A stretch of DNA of 46,328 nt from a virus, in IMG/VR virus record IMGVR_UViG_3300042541_001972, positions 1 through 46,328 of that record; one strand, written 5' to 3'. The position numbers and the translations under genes are program-made. The stretch's first letter is position 1, and the number at the start of each line of letters is the position of its first letter. Below the pieces are notes generated by a model, which was given only the letters and a program-made list of their open reading frames with translations, was not told the DNA's origin and searched no databases. This document shows positions 31,921 through 38,426 of this stretch, in pieces.

Positions 31921-32160
31921 CTAAGTAGTTTCCCTAGGTGTTGTTTGGGGGTTGTTTTTCGCCCAATACTCAAGCGCCAAGCGCACGGCCACACTGCGTT
32001 GGTGGTGGATGCGGTCGGCAATATCTAGCTGTTCCTGGTACATGGCCAGCATGACCCGCTTGAAGCCGCCTGTGCCTGCCCCTACGGTTGGCCGCCCGCG
32101 TGGGCGTTTGGTTTTGTCGGATTCTTCGGGTGCTTTCATTTGTTCGGCTGGCATATTCAC
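31921..32160 (-). CDS. Ribbon-helix-helix-like DNA-binding protein with AT-hook
   Basis: 79 residues from GTG 32160 (ATG 32154 is two codons further). Residues about 17-26 contain an AT-hook core, KRPRGRPTV. The C-terminal part FKRVMLAMYQEQLDIADRIH, then QRSVAVRLALEYWAKN, has the strand-helix-helix pattern of small repressors. Likely binds AT-rich palindromes, of which three related copies exist nearby (31871, 32531, 32595). A 9-bp-stem hairpin lies directly before its start. Could be an autorepressor or antitoxin-like protein; no toxin partner recognised. Confidence 0.6.
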   Translation of the reverse strand: MNMPAEQMKAPEESDKTKRPRGRPTVGAGTGGFKRVMLAMYQEQLDIADRIHHQRSVAVRLALEYWAKNNPQTTPRETT

Positions 32161-32161
32161 C

Positions 32162-32183
32162 GCTGGGCGGTTGCCCGCCCAGC
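32162..32183 (-). promoter_or_regulatory. Perfect hairpin immediately before the RHH gene start
   Basis: GCTGGGCGG pairs with CCGCCCAGC around a 4-base loop. It lies between the stop of the 32462-32196 gene and the GTG/ATG start of the next gene and has no T run, so it looks more like a translation or mRNA-stability element than a terminator. Confidence 0.55.
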
Positions 32184-32195
32184 TCTCAGTTAGGT

Positions 32196-32462
32196 TTATT
32201 TACTCATAGGGCGTTGGTCGATAATAGGCCCGCGCAACTCTTCGCTCATTTGAATCAAGCCCGTAGCCAATTGGGCTATTTTATCGGCCACTTTGTCACG
32301 GGTGATGACGTCAAAAACTTCGTTCAACATGGCTAGCAATTCGTTGGGCTTGTCCATCGAATCAGCCACGCGCCCAAGGCTGGTAGACGCACCACGGAGC
32401 AAGTCCGCAGTTGTCATCACTTGTTGGCCGTGAAGGTAGTGGTTCATTTTAATCATTGACAT
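32196..32462 (-). CDS. Small helical protein, first gene of second leader-bearing unit
   Basis: 88 residues; ATG 32462 with AAGGAAC 8-12 bases upstream. Helical and polar: GQQVMTTADLLRGASTSLGR, NELLAMLNEVFDVITRDKVA, IAQLATGLIQMSEELRG. No recognised domain. Transcribed leftward into the RHH/AT-hook gene, and preceded by the same promoter and leader plan as the gene at 31804. Confidence 0.6.
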   Translation of the reverse strand: MSMIKMNHYLHGQQVMTTADLLRGASTSLGRVADSMDKPNELLAMLNEVFDVITRDKVADKIAQLATGLIQMSEELRGPIIDQRPMSK

Positions 32463-32561
32463 GATGAAAGTTCCTTAAAGAACACCCCTAGCGGAGGGGC
32501 TACCGATACACACTAATTTGTGTGCATGTATTTATTATACAACAAATAAAGACAAATACAA
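32463..32561 (-). promoter_or_regulatory. Promoter and two-hairpin 5' leader, copy 1
   Basis: On the minus strand: -35 TTGTAT (32556-32561), 16-base spacer, -10 TATAAT (32534-32539), hairpin 1 CACAC...GTGTG (32509-32524), ATCGGTA, hairpin 2 CCCCT-CCGCT-AGGGG (32485-32499), GTGTT, ribosome site and ATG 32462. Hairpin 1 differs in sequence from copy 2 but keeps the structure; hairpin 2 keeps sequence except for loop bases. Confidence 0.7.
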
Positions 32562-32594
32562 ATATTATTCAATAAATACCTTTGGCGTGTATGG

Positions 32595-32616
32595 TTATTT
32601 ATTGCATAATAAATAA
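32595..32616. promoter_or_regulatory. AT-rich palindrome, possible operator
   Basis: TTATTTATT (32595-32603) and AATAAATAA (32608-32616) flank GCAT. Read on the minus strand it aligns with the promoter sequences at 31871-31890 and 32531-32550 (TTTATTTRTTRTRYAATAAA). Candidate binding site for the RHH protein or a third, divergent promoter copy. Confidence 0.4.
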
Positions 32617-32659
32617 AAAGCTGTTATAGTTCAACAATGGGAATCCGTCCGCCGTTGGC

Positions 32660-32699
32660 GGTGGGACCATTTTCCTGACCTCACGAAAATGGTCCCACC
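32660..32699. repeat. Perfect 15-bp inverted repeat next to attP
   Basis: GGTGGGACCATTTTC (32660-32674) and GAAAATGGTCCCACC (32685-32699) around a 10-base spacer. No T run and no gene nearby. Outer bases (TTGG and CCAA, imperfectly spaced) may extend it. Confidence 0.7.
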
Positions 32700-32744
32700 A
32701 CCGACCAAGGCTGCTCAGCGCTGTGGGTGGGTCGTGGTGGGGGC

Positions 32745-32765
32745 GGTGTAATTTCGGTGTAATTT
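32745..32765. promoter_or_regulatory. Putative integrase arm-type sites, left arm
   Basis: Two direct GGTGTAATTT copies at 32745-32754 and 32756-32765, spaced by 11 bases, left of the attP core. The same pair recurs right of the core. Confidence 0.65.
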
Positions 32766-32843
32766 GTAGCATTTCACCGCTGTTTTTTGGCGCTCATTGG
32801 TGTCACTTCATTGGGAAGACCTCATGCATTTTGCTGTTCACTA

Positions 32844-32891
32844 GCATTCACACTGCAGGGGTCACAAGTTCGAAACTTGTACTGCCCACCA
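32844..32891 (+). other. attP core: 3' half of tRNA-Val(CAC)
   Basis: From the anticodon stem to CCA: anticodon loop TTCACAC with CAC at 32849-32851, stem 3' side TGCAG, variable loop GGGTC, T arm ACAAG-TTCGAAA-CTTGT, acceptor strand ACTGCCC, A, CCA at 32889-32891. No D arm or 5' acceptor strand lies upstream, and the anticodon stem shows one mismatch where homology to the host gene probably ends. This is the piece of a tRNA gene that a phage carries to restore the host tRNA on integration, not a working tRNA. Confidence 0.8.
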
Positions 32892-32940
32892 TTAAATATA
32901 TAGGTTTCTAGCTATAAATAAAGTAGCAAAATAATAGGCC

Positions 32941-32962
32941 GGTGTAATTTTTGGTGTAATTT
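32941..32962. promoter_or_regulatory. Putative integrase arm-type sites, right arm
   Basis: Two direct GGTGTAATTT copies at 32941-32950 and 32953-32962, 12 bases apart, in the same orientation as the left-arm pair. They lie between the core and the integrase gene. Confidence 0.65.
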
Positions 32963-32969
32963 TTCATAA

Positions 32970-32995
32970 AAAAGCCGCTTCACTGCGGCTTTTTT
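32970..32995 (-). terminator. Terminator at the end of the int operon
   Basis: AAAAGCCGC (32970-32978) pairs with GCGGCTTTT (32985-32993) around TTCACT, with A and T runs on either side. Suits transcripts from both directions; it ends the leftward int operon 20 bases after the int stop. Confidence 0.8.
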
Positions 32996-33013
32996 GCGTT
33001 TGTACGCGGCTAG

Positions 33014-33970
33014 TCAGCTATTGATGATTAGTTGACTCAGCTTGTCCAGCGCGGTGCGTTGCTGCTCGACCTGCAGATGGGCGTAGCGCTGGGTGGTTTG
33101 GACGTTGCTGTGGCCTAGGATTTTGCTGATGGTGTACAGGTCAACTCCCAGGCTGAGCAAGATGCTAGCGCAACTGTGGCGCAGGTCGTGAAAATGGACG
33201 TGGGGCATGCCTGCCGCCTTACGGGCGCGACGGAATGCGCTTTTGATGCCTTCGGGTTTCATGGTTAGGGGGAATTGCGCCAACCAGGGGCGCAGTGCTG
33301 GCACGATGGGGATGACGCGGCTTTTCAGGGTTTTGGTGTGGCTGGCGGGGATTTCTATGGTGTCTTGGCCAATGTGCTCGGCGCGGATTAAAAAAAGTTC
33401 ACCGCGCCTGGCACCTGTCAACAGCGCAGCCCAGATCACTGCCTTGGCCTGTGGACTGCAGTGCTGTGCAATTGATTGGACCTCTTTGGGCGACAAAAAG
33501 ACTTCGCGCTTGTTGTTCAAAGGCAGGGATTTGATGCGTAGCCCGTAGTTTTCGTCGGTCAGGTTTTGCTCCCACGCCAGCGCAAGGCCTTTTTTGAGGG
33601 TGGCCAGGCTGCGGTTGATGGTGGCTGGCGCATAGTGATTCGTCATGTCTTTGATGATGTGGGTGGCGCATTCGCGGGCTTGGCTGGCTGTATATTTGTC
33701 GGTCCAGGCACCGATGCGCTGGGCGTGGTGGGTGCTTGTTTTTTCGCTGCGCAGTTTGGCTGCGTGGTCTACGTAGAGGGCCATGACGGCGCTCATGCTG
33801 GGGTCGTGCGGAATGTTGACCTGTTTGCGGCCCAACGCCCCGCGTAGTTTGGCTTCTAGGCGCTTGGCATCACTCGCAGTTGTGCCTTTCGGGACGCGAC
33901 GGTGAAGTCGTTGGCCGCCGACCATAAGATGGATGTGCTTTTGGCCGCTGGCGTCTGTGGTGATTGACAT
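33014..33970 (-). CDS. int: Tyrosine-recombinase integrase
   Basis: 318 residues from ATG 33970; the frame is open to 34006 but the overlap with the xis-like gene favours the inner start. N-terminal arm-binding part with HIHLMVGGQRLHRRVPKGTT, a SAM-like core-binding domain (about 58-145), and the catalytic domain with Arg188 (TGARRGE), His261-x-x-Arg264 (HDLRH), His287 (LGHSN) and Tyr296 (QRYAH). Integrates at a tRNA-Val(CAC) gene through the attP at 32844-32891. Last gene of the PL operon. Confidence 0.92.
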   Translation of the reverse strand: MSITTDASGQKHIHLMVGGQRLHRRVPKGTTASDAKRLEAKLRGALGRKQVNIPHDPSMSAVMALYVDHAAKLRSEKTSTHHAQRIGAWTDKYTASQARECATHIIKDMTNHYAPATINRSLATLKKGLALAWEQNLTDENYGLRIKSLPLNNKREVFLSPKEVQSIAQHCSPQAKAVIWAALLTGARRGELFLIRAEHIGQDTIEIPASHTKTLKSRVIPIVPALRPWLAQFPLTMKPEGIKSAFRRARKAAGMPHVHFHDLRHSCASILLSLGVDLYTISKILGHSNVQTTQRYAHLQVEQQRTALDKLSQLIINS

Positions 33971-34143
33971 AGTTTGTTTTGGTTGAGCTTGAGCCACGCC
34001 CGGCATTCTGGCAGGTTGTAGCGCTTGGATTTTGCGCCCACGGGCGTGTATGGTAGCCCAATTGCTTCAAGCCGCCGCACGGTGGACTCGCTGACAGAAA
34101 GTTGAGCGCAGAGTTGTTGGCGGGTCAGGTCGATTGTGTTCAT
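33856..34143 (-). CDS. Excisionase-like MerR/HTH protein
   Basis: 95 residues. TRQQLCAQLSVSESTVRRLE, then GLPYTPVGAKSKRYNLPECRAWL, is the winged-helix pattern of Xis-like and other 'helix-turn-helix 17' proteins (HTH followed by R-Y-x-x-x-x-x-x-WL). Overlaps the integrase start by 115 bases and the next gene by 4. Likely directs excision by bending att arm DNA. Confidence 0.75.
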   Translation of the reverse strand: MNTIDLTRQQLCAQLSVSESTVRRLEAIGLPYTPVGAKSKRYNLPECRAWLKLNQNKLCQSPQTPAAKSTSILWSAANDFTVASRKAQLRVMPSA

Positions 34144-34514
34144 ACGGGCACACCTTCCTCATCCCGCTGCACGGCCTGTTTAGACTCAACCCGTGCCATC
34201 GCCATCGGCAAATAATGCCCGAGGTCGGATTCCTTCAAAACCGCGATCAGCTCGTTCAAAAGGTCGGTTTGACCAGATAACCGGAACGCCTCGCCCTGCT
34301 TGAAAAGGGCAGTTTCCACCTGTAGAAGCTCTAAACGTGCCGCGCTGCGGTCAGCCTGCAGATTCATGCGAGTCGCTATTGGCGTGGTGACACCGGTAGC
34401 GTGGCAATCACGATTGATAGCGTCCAAGTCACGGGTAATGGTCGCAATCTCAAGGTTCAGGGCTTGCGCCCGTTCCTTGAGTGCTTTGTAGGCGGGGTCG
34501 TCGCGGTAGATCAT
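34140..34514 (-). CDS. Hypothetical coiled-coil protein of the left operon
   Basis: 124 residues with ATGA overlap to the xis-like gene. Strongly helical: AYKALKERAQALNLEIATITRDLDAINRD at the N-terminus and ADRSAARLELLQVETALFKQ in the middle, consistent with an antiparallel coiled coil. Acidic and polar throughout. No family recognised. Confidence 0.6.
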   Translation of the reverse strand: MIYRDDPAYKALKERAQALNLEIATITRDLDAINRDCHATGVTTPIATRMNLQADRSAARLELLQVETALFKQGEAFRLSGQTDLLNELIAVLKESDLGHYLPMAMARVESKQAVQRDEEGVPV

Positions 34515-34521
34515 GGTGTCC

Positions 34522-34695
34522 TTAATGGCAGTTTTGGATTTCAGTCCTGGCGCGTTCGGCGGCTGCTACCCAGCAGGATTGCGCAGCTTCGCCAATGTTT
34601 TCGTACAGTGGGAAATGTTCAATAGCCCCTTTGCTTATTGCGGTGGCTCGATACGCCTCATACATGGCAGCAGCGATTTGGGCGATTGACTTCAT
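34522..34695 (-). CDS. Short hypothetical protein of the left operon
   Basis: 57 residues from ATG 34695, which overlaps the stop of the gene at 34692-35414 (ATGA) and therefore is preferred over an upstream ATG at 34749. MKSIAQIAAAMYEAYRATAI, then YENIGEAAQSCWVAAAERAR. Helical; function unknown. Confidence 0.5.
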   Translation of the reverse strand: MKSIAQIAAAMYEAYRATAISKGAIEHFPLYENIGEAAQSCWVAAAERARTEIQNCH

Positions 34696-35414
34696 GCTGT
34701 CTCGCTTTCTGTATGCTCTGCATGCCATGCCTCCCAGCCCCGCACCCATTCAGCGCACAGTTCGCCGGACATTTCGGGGCAATCTTCTTTTGGCAAGCCT
34801 TCCTGCGCGGCCAATTGACCATCGTCATAGGCTTGCTCAAGTTCAGTTTTAGGCTTGTTTTCGATAGCCAGAACGTCAATCACGTTGCCGTCCTCTGGGC
34901 GCTCCATGCCTTCGCCGTCGCTGTTCGGCTTGTACTCTTGGCCCAAGTCCATGGCGCGTTGATCGGATTCACCTTTGACGTCATCCATGCCCTGCTTGTA
35001 GACCTCGGGCGTGGCCACCACCAGCAAGCACACCTTTTTGTGGCTGTCGTACAGTCCCTGCAGCGCGTCAGCCTCGTTGCGTCGAGAAACGACGAAGGTG
35101 GCCTTGATTTCGTCTTTGATGGCAACGCCTTCAAGGCCGGCGATAACCGTGATGCGGCCGTCGCTGGCGATGGTGTGCACGGCCATGGTGATGGCATTGG
35201 CAACCGTGGCGCGCAGGCGGTCGATTACCGCGTTTTGCTTGGCTTCGCTCAGCTTCGGCCACACATCGGGCATCAGCTTCATTTCCTGCAGGCAGACTTG
35301 TAGGACGGTTAGGCCGCAAGTCTCGGCGGTCATACCCAGCAGGTCTTGGCGCTTTTCGTCCGTCGTTCTCGCTTTTGGTGCTTCTGGGACTGCGGTTGCT
35401 TTTTTCTTTGTCAT
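34692..35414 (-). CDS. Left-operon protein with RMF-like C-terminus
   Basis: 240 residues. The first 130 form a mixed domain (QDLLGMTAETCGLTVLQVCL, AVIDRLRATVANAITMAVHT, DEIKATFVVSRRNEADALQG). The last 40, AYDDGQLAAQEGLPKEDCPE then AEWVRGWEAWH, resemble ribosome modulation factor modules (A-x-x-x-G---A--G---NP-------W--GW). Located next to RecT, so it may assist recombination or link it to translation; the RMF likeness is by eye only. Confidence 0.55.
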   Translation of the reverse strand: MTKKKATAVPEAPKARTTDEKRQDLLGMTAETCGLTVLQVCLQEMKLMPDVWPKLSEAKQNAVIDRLRATVANAITMAVHTIASDGRITVIAGLEGVAIKDEIKATFVVSRRNEADALQGLYDSHKKVCLLVVATPEVYKQGMDDVKGESDQRAMDLGQEYKPNSDGEGMERPEDGNVIDVLAIENKPKTELEQAYDDGQLAAQEGLPKEDCPEMSGELCAEWVRGWEAWHAEHTESETA

Positions 35415-35430
35415 GATGAAATACTCCTAA

Positions 35431-35470
35431 ATTAGTAGCTGATAAGGTAATAAATACGCTGGCTATGGCT
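35431..35470 (+). repeat. Interspersed repeat element, copy 2 (intergenic)
   Basis: TAGCTGATAAGGTAATAAAT then ACGCTGGCTATGG, related to the copies at 29179 and 38862. It lies between RecT and the next gene of the left operon. Confidence 0.6.
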
Positions 35471-35475
35471 TGTTT

Positions 35476-36531
35476 TTAAGCTGTCATTTCCGCTTTTAAA
35501 GCGTCATATTTCTGGCTTAATTCGGTGCGCAGGGCAGGGTCGGCGATGGTGTTAATCCAGTCACCGGCTACGTCTAGGGCTTCGTGGTTCTTGGCTTTGA
35601 GCATCAAATCCAAGATTTCGGCGTAGGTCTTTTGCGGCGGTTGGTTGGCCGTGGCCGCTGGGGCAGCTATTTCGCCGGTTTCGGGGTTTGGCGCATATTC
35701 TTCGGCCTGCGGGGCCTCGTAGCGCTGCACCTCGGTCATGTTGACGTCAATCACCGAGGCGTTGTTTTGGCCTTCGCCACGCTCTGCCTGTTCGTCCAAG
35801 CCAACGGCGCGCTGCACTTCGATGGACACTGGCAGCCACTTAAACAAGCGGCGGCAAACGGTTTTTAAGGCCATCGCCACGTAGTCAGTGACCCACGGGC
35901 CGGATGTCGCGGCCTTGCTACGCGCACGGGTCGCTTCGACTTCGCTTCGGCTCATCACGTCGAACTGGATGCCGCCGTCTTTCAGCTTGGCGACTGCATA
36001 GACAAAAATCAGCTTGGCTGGGTTGTCGCGGTTTGGGTTGTTCCAGTCTGGTTTATGGGTGATATTGCTATTCAGGCCCAGCGTGACGTCGAACGTGTCG
36101 CCTTCGTACACCGCACGAGCTTCGATGCTGATGATCTGGCCGCTGCGTCGTGCCAAGTCGATCATGCCGCGATAGCCGATGATGACCTGAGCTTCGGTTG
36201 AAACTGTGACCCACTGGTTGCCCTGCTTGGCGCGTTTCTCAAACGGCAGGATGTAGACGTGACCCAGCGCGCCGCCAGGCTCTAAGCCCAGCTGGCTGCA
36301 TTGCATCACGGCACCGAGAAAGCTCATAGGGTCACATTGCTGCAACTTGGGGATGCGGCGTAGCTCGGTCATAGCGATGCGCGCCAGCCGGTCGGCGGTC
36401 ATGTGGCGGGGCAGGGCAAGGGCGATTTGAGCCTTGGTGTTCGGGTTGTTGATAAGTTCAAACAGGTCTTTTGGCTTGTCTGATTTGGTTGCGATACCGG
36501 TGGCGGCGGCTTTGAGGGCTTGTGAAGTCAT
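35476..36531 (-). CDS. RecT-family single-strand annealing protein
   Basis: 351 residues. RecT signature: FELINNPNTKAQIALALPRH, LARIAMTELRRIPKLQQCDP, SFLGAVMQCSQLGLEPGGAL, GHVYILPFEKRAK, QVIIGYRGMIDLARRSGQII and a DYVAMALKTVCRRLFKWLPV helix. The C-terminal 100 residues form an acidic linker and a helical tail. Pairs with the exonuclease encoded just upstream to repair or recombine phage DNA. Confidence 0.92.
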   Translation of the reverse strand: MTSQALKAAATGIATKSDKPKDLFELINNPNTKAQIALALPRHMTADRLARIAMTELRRIPKLQQCDPMSFLGAVMQCSQLGLEPGGALGHVYILPFEKRAKQGNQWVTVSTEAQVIIGYRGMIDLARRSGQIISIEARAVYEGDTFDVTLGLNSNITHKPDWNNPNRDNPAKLIFVYAVAKLKDGGIQFDVMSRSEVEATRARSKAATSGPWVTDYVAMALKTVCRRLFKWLPVSIEVQRAVGLDEQAERGEGQNNASVIDVNMTEVQRYEAPQAEEYAPNPETGEIAAPAATANQPPQKTYAEILDLMLKAKNHEALDVAGDWINTIADPALRTELSQKYDALKAEMTA

Positions 36532-36558
36532 GGTTTTCCTTGGTGGTTGATGAAAAAG

Positions 36559-37509
36559 TTACTTGAGAAGCAGGGGGCGCGCGCCATTGGTGACTTTGGT
36601 ATGCGCGGTGATGATTTCGGGGGAGGCTTGCAACTGTTCGGCGATGGCCTGCCAGTCTGTTTTCGTGCCGTTTTTGTTGTTTTTCCAAGTGCAGACCGGT
36701 TTGCCGTCAAATGTCAAAACAGCGGCGTCGCCCATGAAAATCTTGATTTGCGTAGCCAGTAGGTCGGCTTGGATTTCGGCGGTTTTAATCTGCCCCTTGG
36801 TGTCTTTCAGCATTTCGCAGACGGCCAAAATGTCAGGATTGGCCTCTATGGTTTTGCCCATGTCGCGCTTGTAGAGAAAGGCCACATCGTCAGCGGTCGC
36901 AAGGGCGGGGGCATTGCGGGTTTGGATGCTGTTCCAAAAGGCTATTTCACGGGTACGAATACCGGCAATGGTTTCCTCGTCGCGCTCCAAAAAGTGAATG
37001 CGTGGCTTGTCGTCAAAGCCGGTTAAGGCGGCAATCACTGCGCGACGGCGTGGCTTGATCATCAGACCGTGCATGACCTGTGCGGCGTAGTAAATCGGGA
37101 TTTGGTCAGAGTTCTCATCGCCCCAGTCTTTGACTGCAAAGGGGTTTACGGTCTTGGCTTCGCCGTTCACCTCTTCGCCGTCGATCAGCAACTCAAGGTC
37201 GATTTCAGCGGCAAGAAATGGGAATTCAGGGTCTTGATAGCGCTGGTTGCGCGCCAAAATCTGTACATCATGGCCACGGTCTTTGAGTTCGTCAACCAGC
37301 ATTTCAACAACAATAGGCTCCCAGCGGTGGCCACGGTCGAATAGCTTTTGTTTGGCCGGCGTGACGTCTTCGACAAACTCGCCGATCTTCTTTTGATACA
37401 GCATGAAGGGCGAGAGCCAGGGTGAAACCCCGAGGATTGCAGCGACGTCGCTACCACCGATGTACTTTGTGCGGTCAGGCGCGAAATTGGTCTGTTGCAG
37501 AGCTGTCAT
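36559..37509 (-). CDS. YqaJ/lambda-exonuclease-like recombination nuclease
   Basis: 316 residues. YIGGSDVAAILGVSPWLSPF, then FDRGHRWEPIVVEML, AAEIDLELL and EVNGEAKTV give the D...E-x-K catalytic core of the YqaJ viral recombinase family; YYAAQVMHGLMIKPRRRAVI follows, as is usual. Resects DNA 5' to 3' for RecT. A C-terminal helical domain begins near 215. Start ATG 37509 with GGAAG upstream. Confidence 0.9.
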   Translation of the reverse strand: MTALQQTNFAPDRTKYIGGSDVAAILGVSPWLSPFMLYQKKIGEFVEDVTPAKQKLFDRGHRWEPIVVEMLVDELKDRGHDVQILARNQRYQDPEFPFLAAEIDLELLIDGEEVNGEAKTVNPFAVKDWGDENSDQIPIYYAAQVMHGLMIKPRRRAVIAALTGFDDKPRIHFLERDEETIAGIRTREIAFWNSIQTRNAPALATADDVAFLYKRDMGKTIEANPDILAVCEMLKDTKGQIKTAEIQADLLATQIKIFMGDAAVLTFDGKPVCTWKNNKNGTKTDWQAIAEQLQASPEIITAHTKVTNGARPLLLK

Positions 37510-37530
37510 GGTGCTTCCTTGGTTAAAAAA

Positions 37531-37782
37531 TTACTGATAAAACTTGAAATAAAAGGCGGTGCCGGCTGTGATTCCCACAATCGCGCCCACGGCTGCAAGC
37601 GCAAAGCCGATCAACATGCCTTTGAGCAATTCGCGGTGCGGCGGCACGTCTGCGGCTTCGTCGGGTTCTTCGCCGACAAACTGAATCGGGAATTCGCCCC
37701 ATGCGCGTTCGGCCTGCAGCGTTTGCCCGCGTGTTTCATTGGCAGATGTCGAACTGGCTGTGGTCGTGAGCCAGGACTTCAT
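37531..37782 (-). CDS. Small C-terminally anchored membrane protein
   Basis: 83 residues with one span at about 56-78 (LIGFALAAVGAIVGITAGTA) close to the C-terminus; the polar first 50 residues would face the cytoplasm. Start overlaps the previous stop (ATGA) and follows GAGGCTCCT. Function unknown; position early in PL operon suggests a host-takeover or exclusion protein. Confidence 0.55.
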   Translation of the reverse strand: MKSWLTTTASSTSANETRGQTLQAERAWGEFPIQFVGEEPDEAADVPPHRELLKGMLIGFALAAVGAIVGITAGTAFYFKFYQ

Positions 37783-37955
37783 AGGAGCCTCAGAACACGG
37801 GTGACAACCTGCTGCAGCTTTGTTGGTGGTTTGCTGGGCTTTTGAACAAGTGCAACCTGCAAGCGCACGGCGTCTACGCTGTGGTCAATCCGGAGTTTTG
37901 GGGCGTAGAGGATGCCGATCTGTACGCCGGCTGGGGTGGTGTAGGGAGTGGTCAT
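37779..37955 (-). CDS. Short hypothetical protein, PL operon
   Basis: 58 residues from ATG 37955, which overlaps the upstream stop (ATGA). MTTPYTTPAGVQIGILYAPK, then VDAVRLQVALVQKPSKPPTK, basic C-terminus. No domain recognised. Confidence 0.5.
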   Translation of the reverse strand: MTTPYTTPAGVQIGILYAPKLRIDHSVDAVRLQVALVQKPSKPPTKLQQVVTRVLRLL

Positions 37956-38242
37956 GCTGCGACTCCTGTGTATTGCCACAGACCCAACCACTTGGCGCGC
38001 ATGCCACGAACCGTTTTGAGCGGTGGCGCTGGCTGTGTTGGGTTTTCGTAGTGGGCACCGCGACCGGCTTGGAGTTCAAGCGTCTCGGTGTTGTAGGTGT
38101 ACCAGTCGTCATCGTTGAAGCTCGAGAAGCTGACGCTTTCGGCTCCGAGTTCTTCGAGGATGCGTTTGGCTAAGATTCCGCTGGCCCGAAAATGCGCTGA
38201 TGGCGTTTGCAGGTCTTGGGCTAACTGGAATAATGGGTTCAT
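37952..38242 (-). CDS. First gene of the leftward early (PL) operon, hypothetical
   Basis: 96 residues; TTAGGAGTG precedes ATG 38242, a strong ribosome site. MNPLFQLAQDLQTPSAHFRA, LAKRILEELGAESVSFSSFN, then DDDWYTYNTETLELQAGRG and a final MRAKWLGLWQYTG. Tryptophan and acidic rich. First gene expressed from PL; could be an antitermination or anti-host protein, but nothing specific is visible. Confidence 0.6.
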   Translation of the reverse strand: MNPLFQLAQDLQTPSAHFRASGILAKRILEELGAESVSFSSFNDDDWYTYNTETLELQAGRGAHYENPTQPAPPLKTVRGMRAKWLGLWQYTGVAA

Positions 38243-38280
38243 CTTTCACTCCTAACCGCTGTTGTTTGCGGTATGAGTGA

Positions 38281-38324
38281 ATTATGCACTATGCATAACT
38301 ATAAATCAAGCAATATGCATAACT
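38281..38324 (-). promoter_or_regulatory. Leftward early promoter PL with repressor operators
   Basis: Minus strand: -35 TTGATT (38304-38309), 17-base spacer, -10 CATAAT (38281-38286). Two ATGCATAACT sites at 38291-38300 and 38315-38324 overlap or flank it; the same word occurs at the CI/Cro control region (40602-40656). Confidence 0.7.
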
Positions 38325-38346
38325 AAAACAGAAATAAATCAAAAAT

Positions 38347-38365
38347 AAACCCTAATAGGGTTTTT
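38347..38365 (+). terminator. Small hairpin with T run
   Basis: AAACCC, loop TAATA, GGGTTT then TT. Lies between PL and the terminator at 38387; may stop transcripts coming from either side. Confidence 0.4.
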
Positions 38366-38386
38366 GCTTAGAGATACAGTCGTAAA

Positions 38387-38408
38387 AAAGCCCCGATGAA
38401 GGGGCTTT
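38387..38408 (-). terminator. Terminator at the end of the CI cargo operon
   Basis: AAAGCCCC (38387-38394), loop GATGAA, GGGGCTTT (38401-38408). Directly after the nuclease gene stop at 38427 on the minus strand, with a T run in that direction (ttttacg). Confidence 0.75.
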
Positions 38409-38426
38409 ATCTAAGTGGTTGGTGTT

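Noticed and set aside
31921-32462. Toxin-antitoxin pair
   Set aside because: The RHH-like protein could be an antitoxin, but its partner (32196-32462) shows no toxin fold or motif and the gene order is not typical.
32844-32891. A functional tRNA gene
   Set aside because: Only the 3' half is present; no D arm or 5' acceptor strand is found upstream, and the anticodon stem has a mismatch. It is better explained as an attP core.
32595-33014. Host-prophage boundary (attL) in the window
   Set aside because: Left of the att core lie arm sites and phage cargo, not host tRNA 5' sequence, so the junction is of attP type.
37531-38242. Defence or anti-defence system in the PL operon
   Set aside because: The three short genes are without recognisable domains; position alone is too little to claim it.
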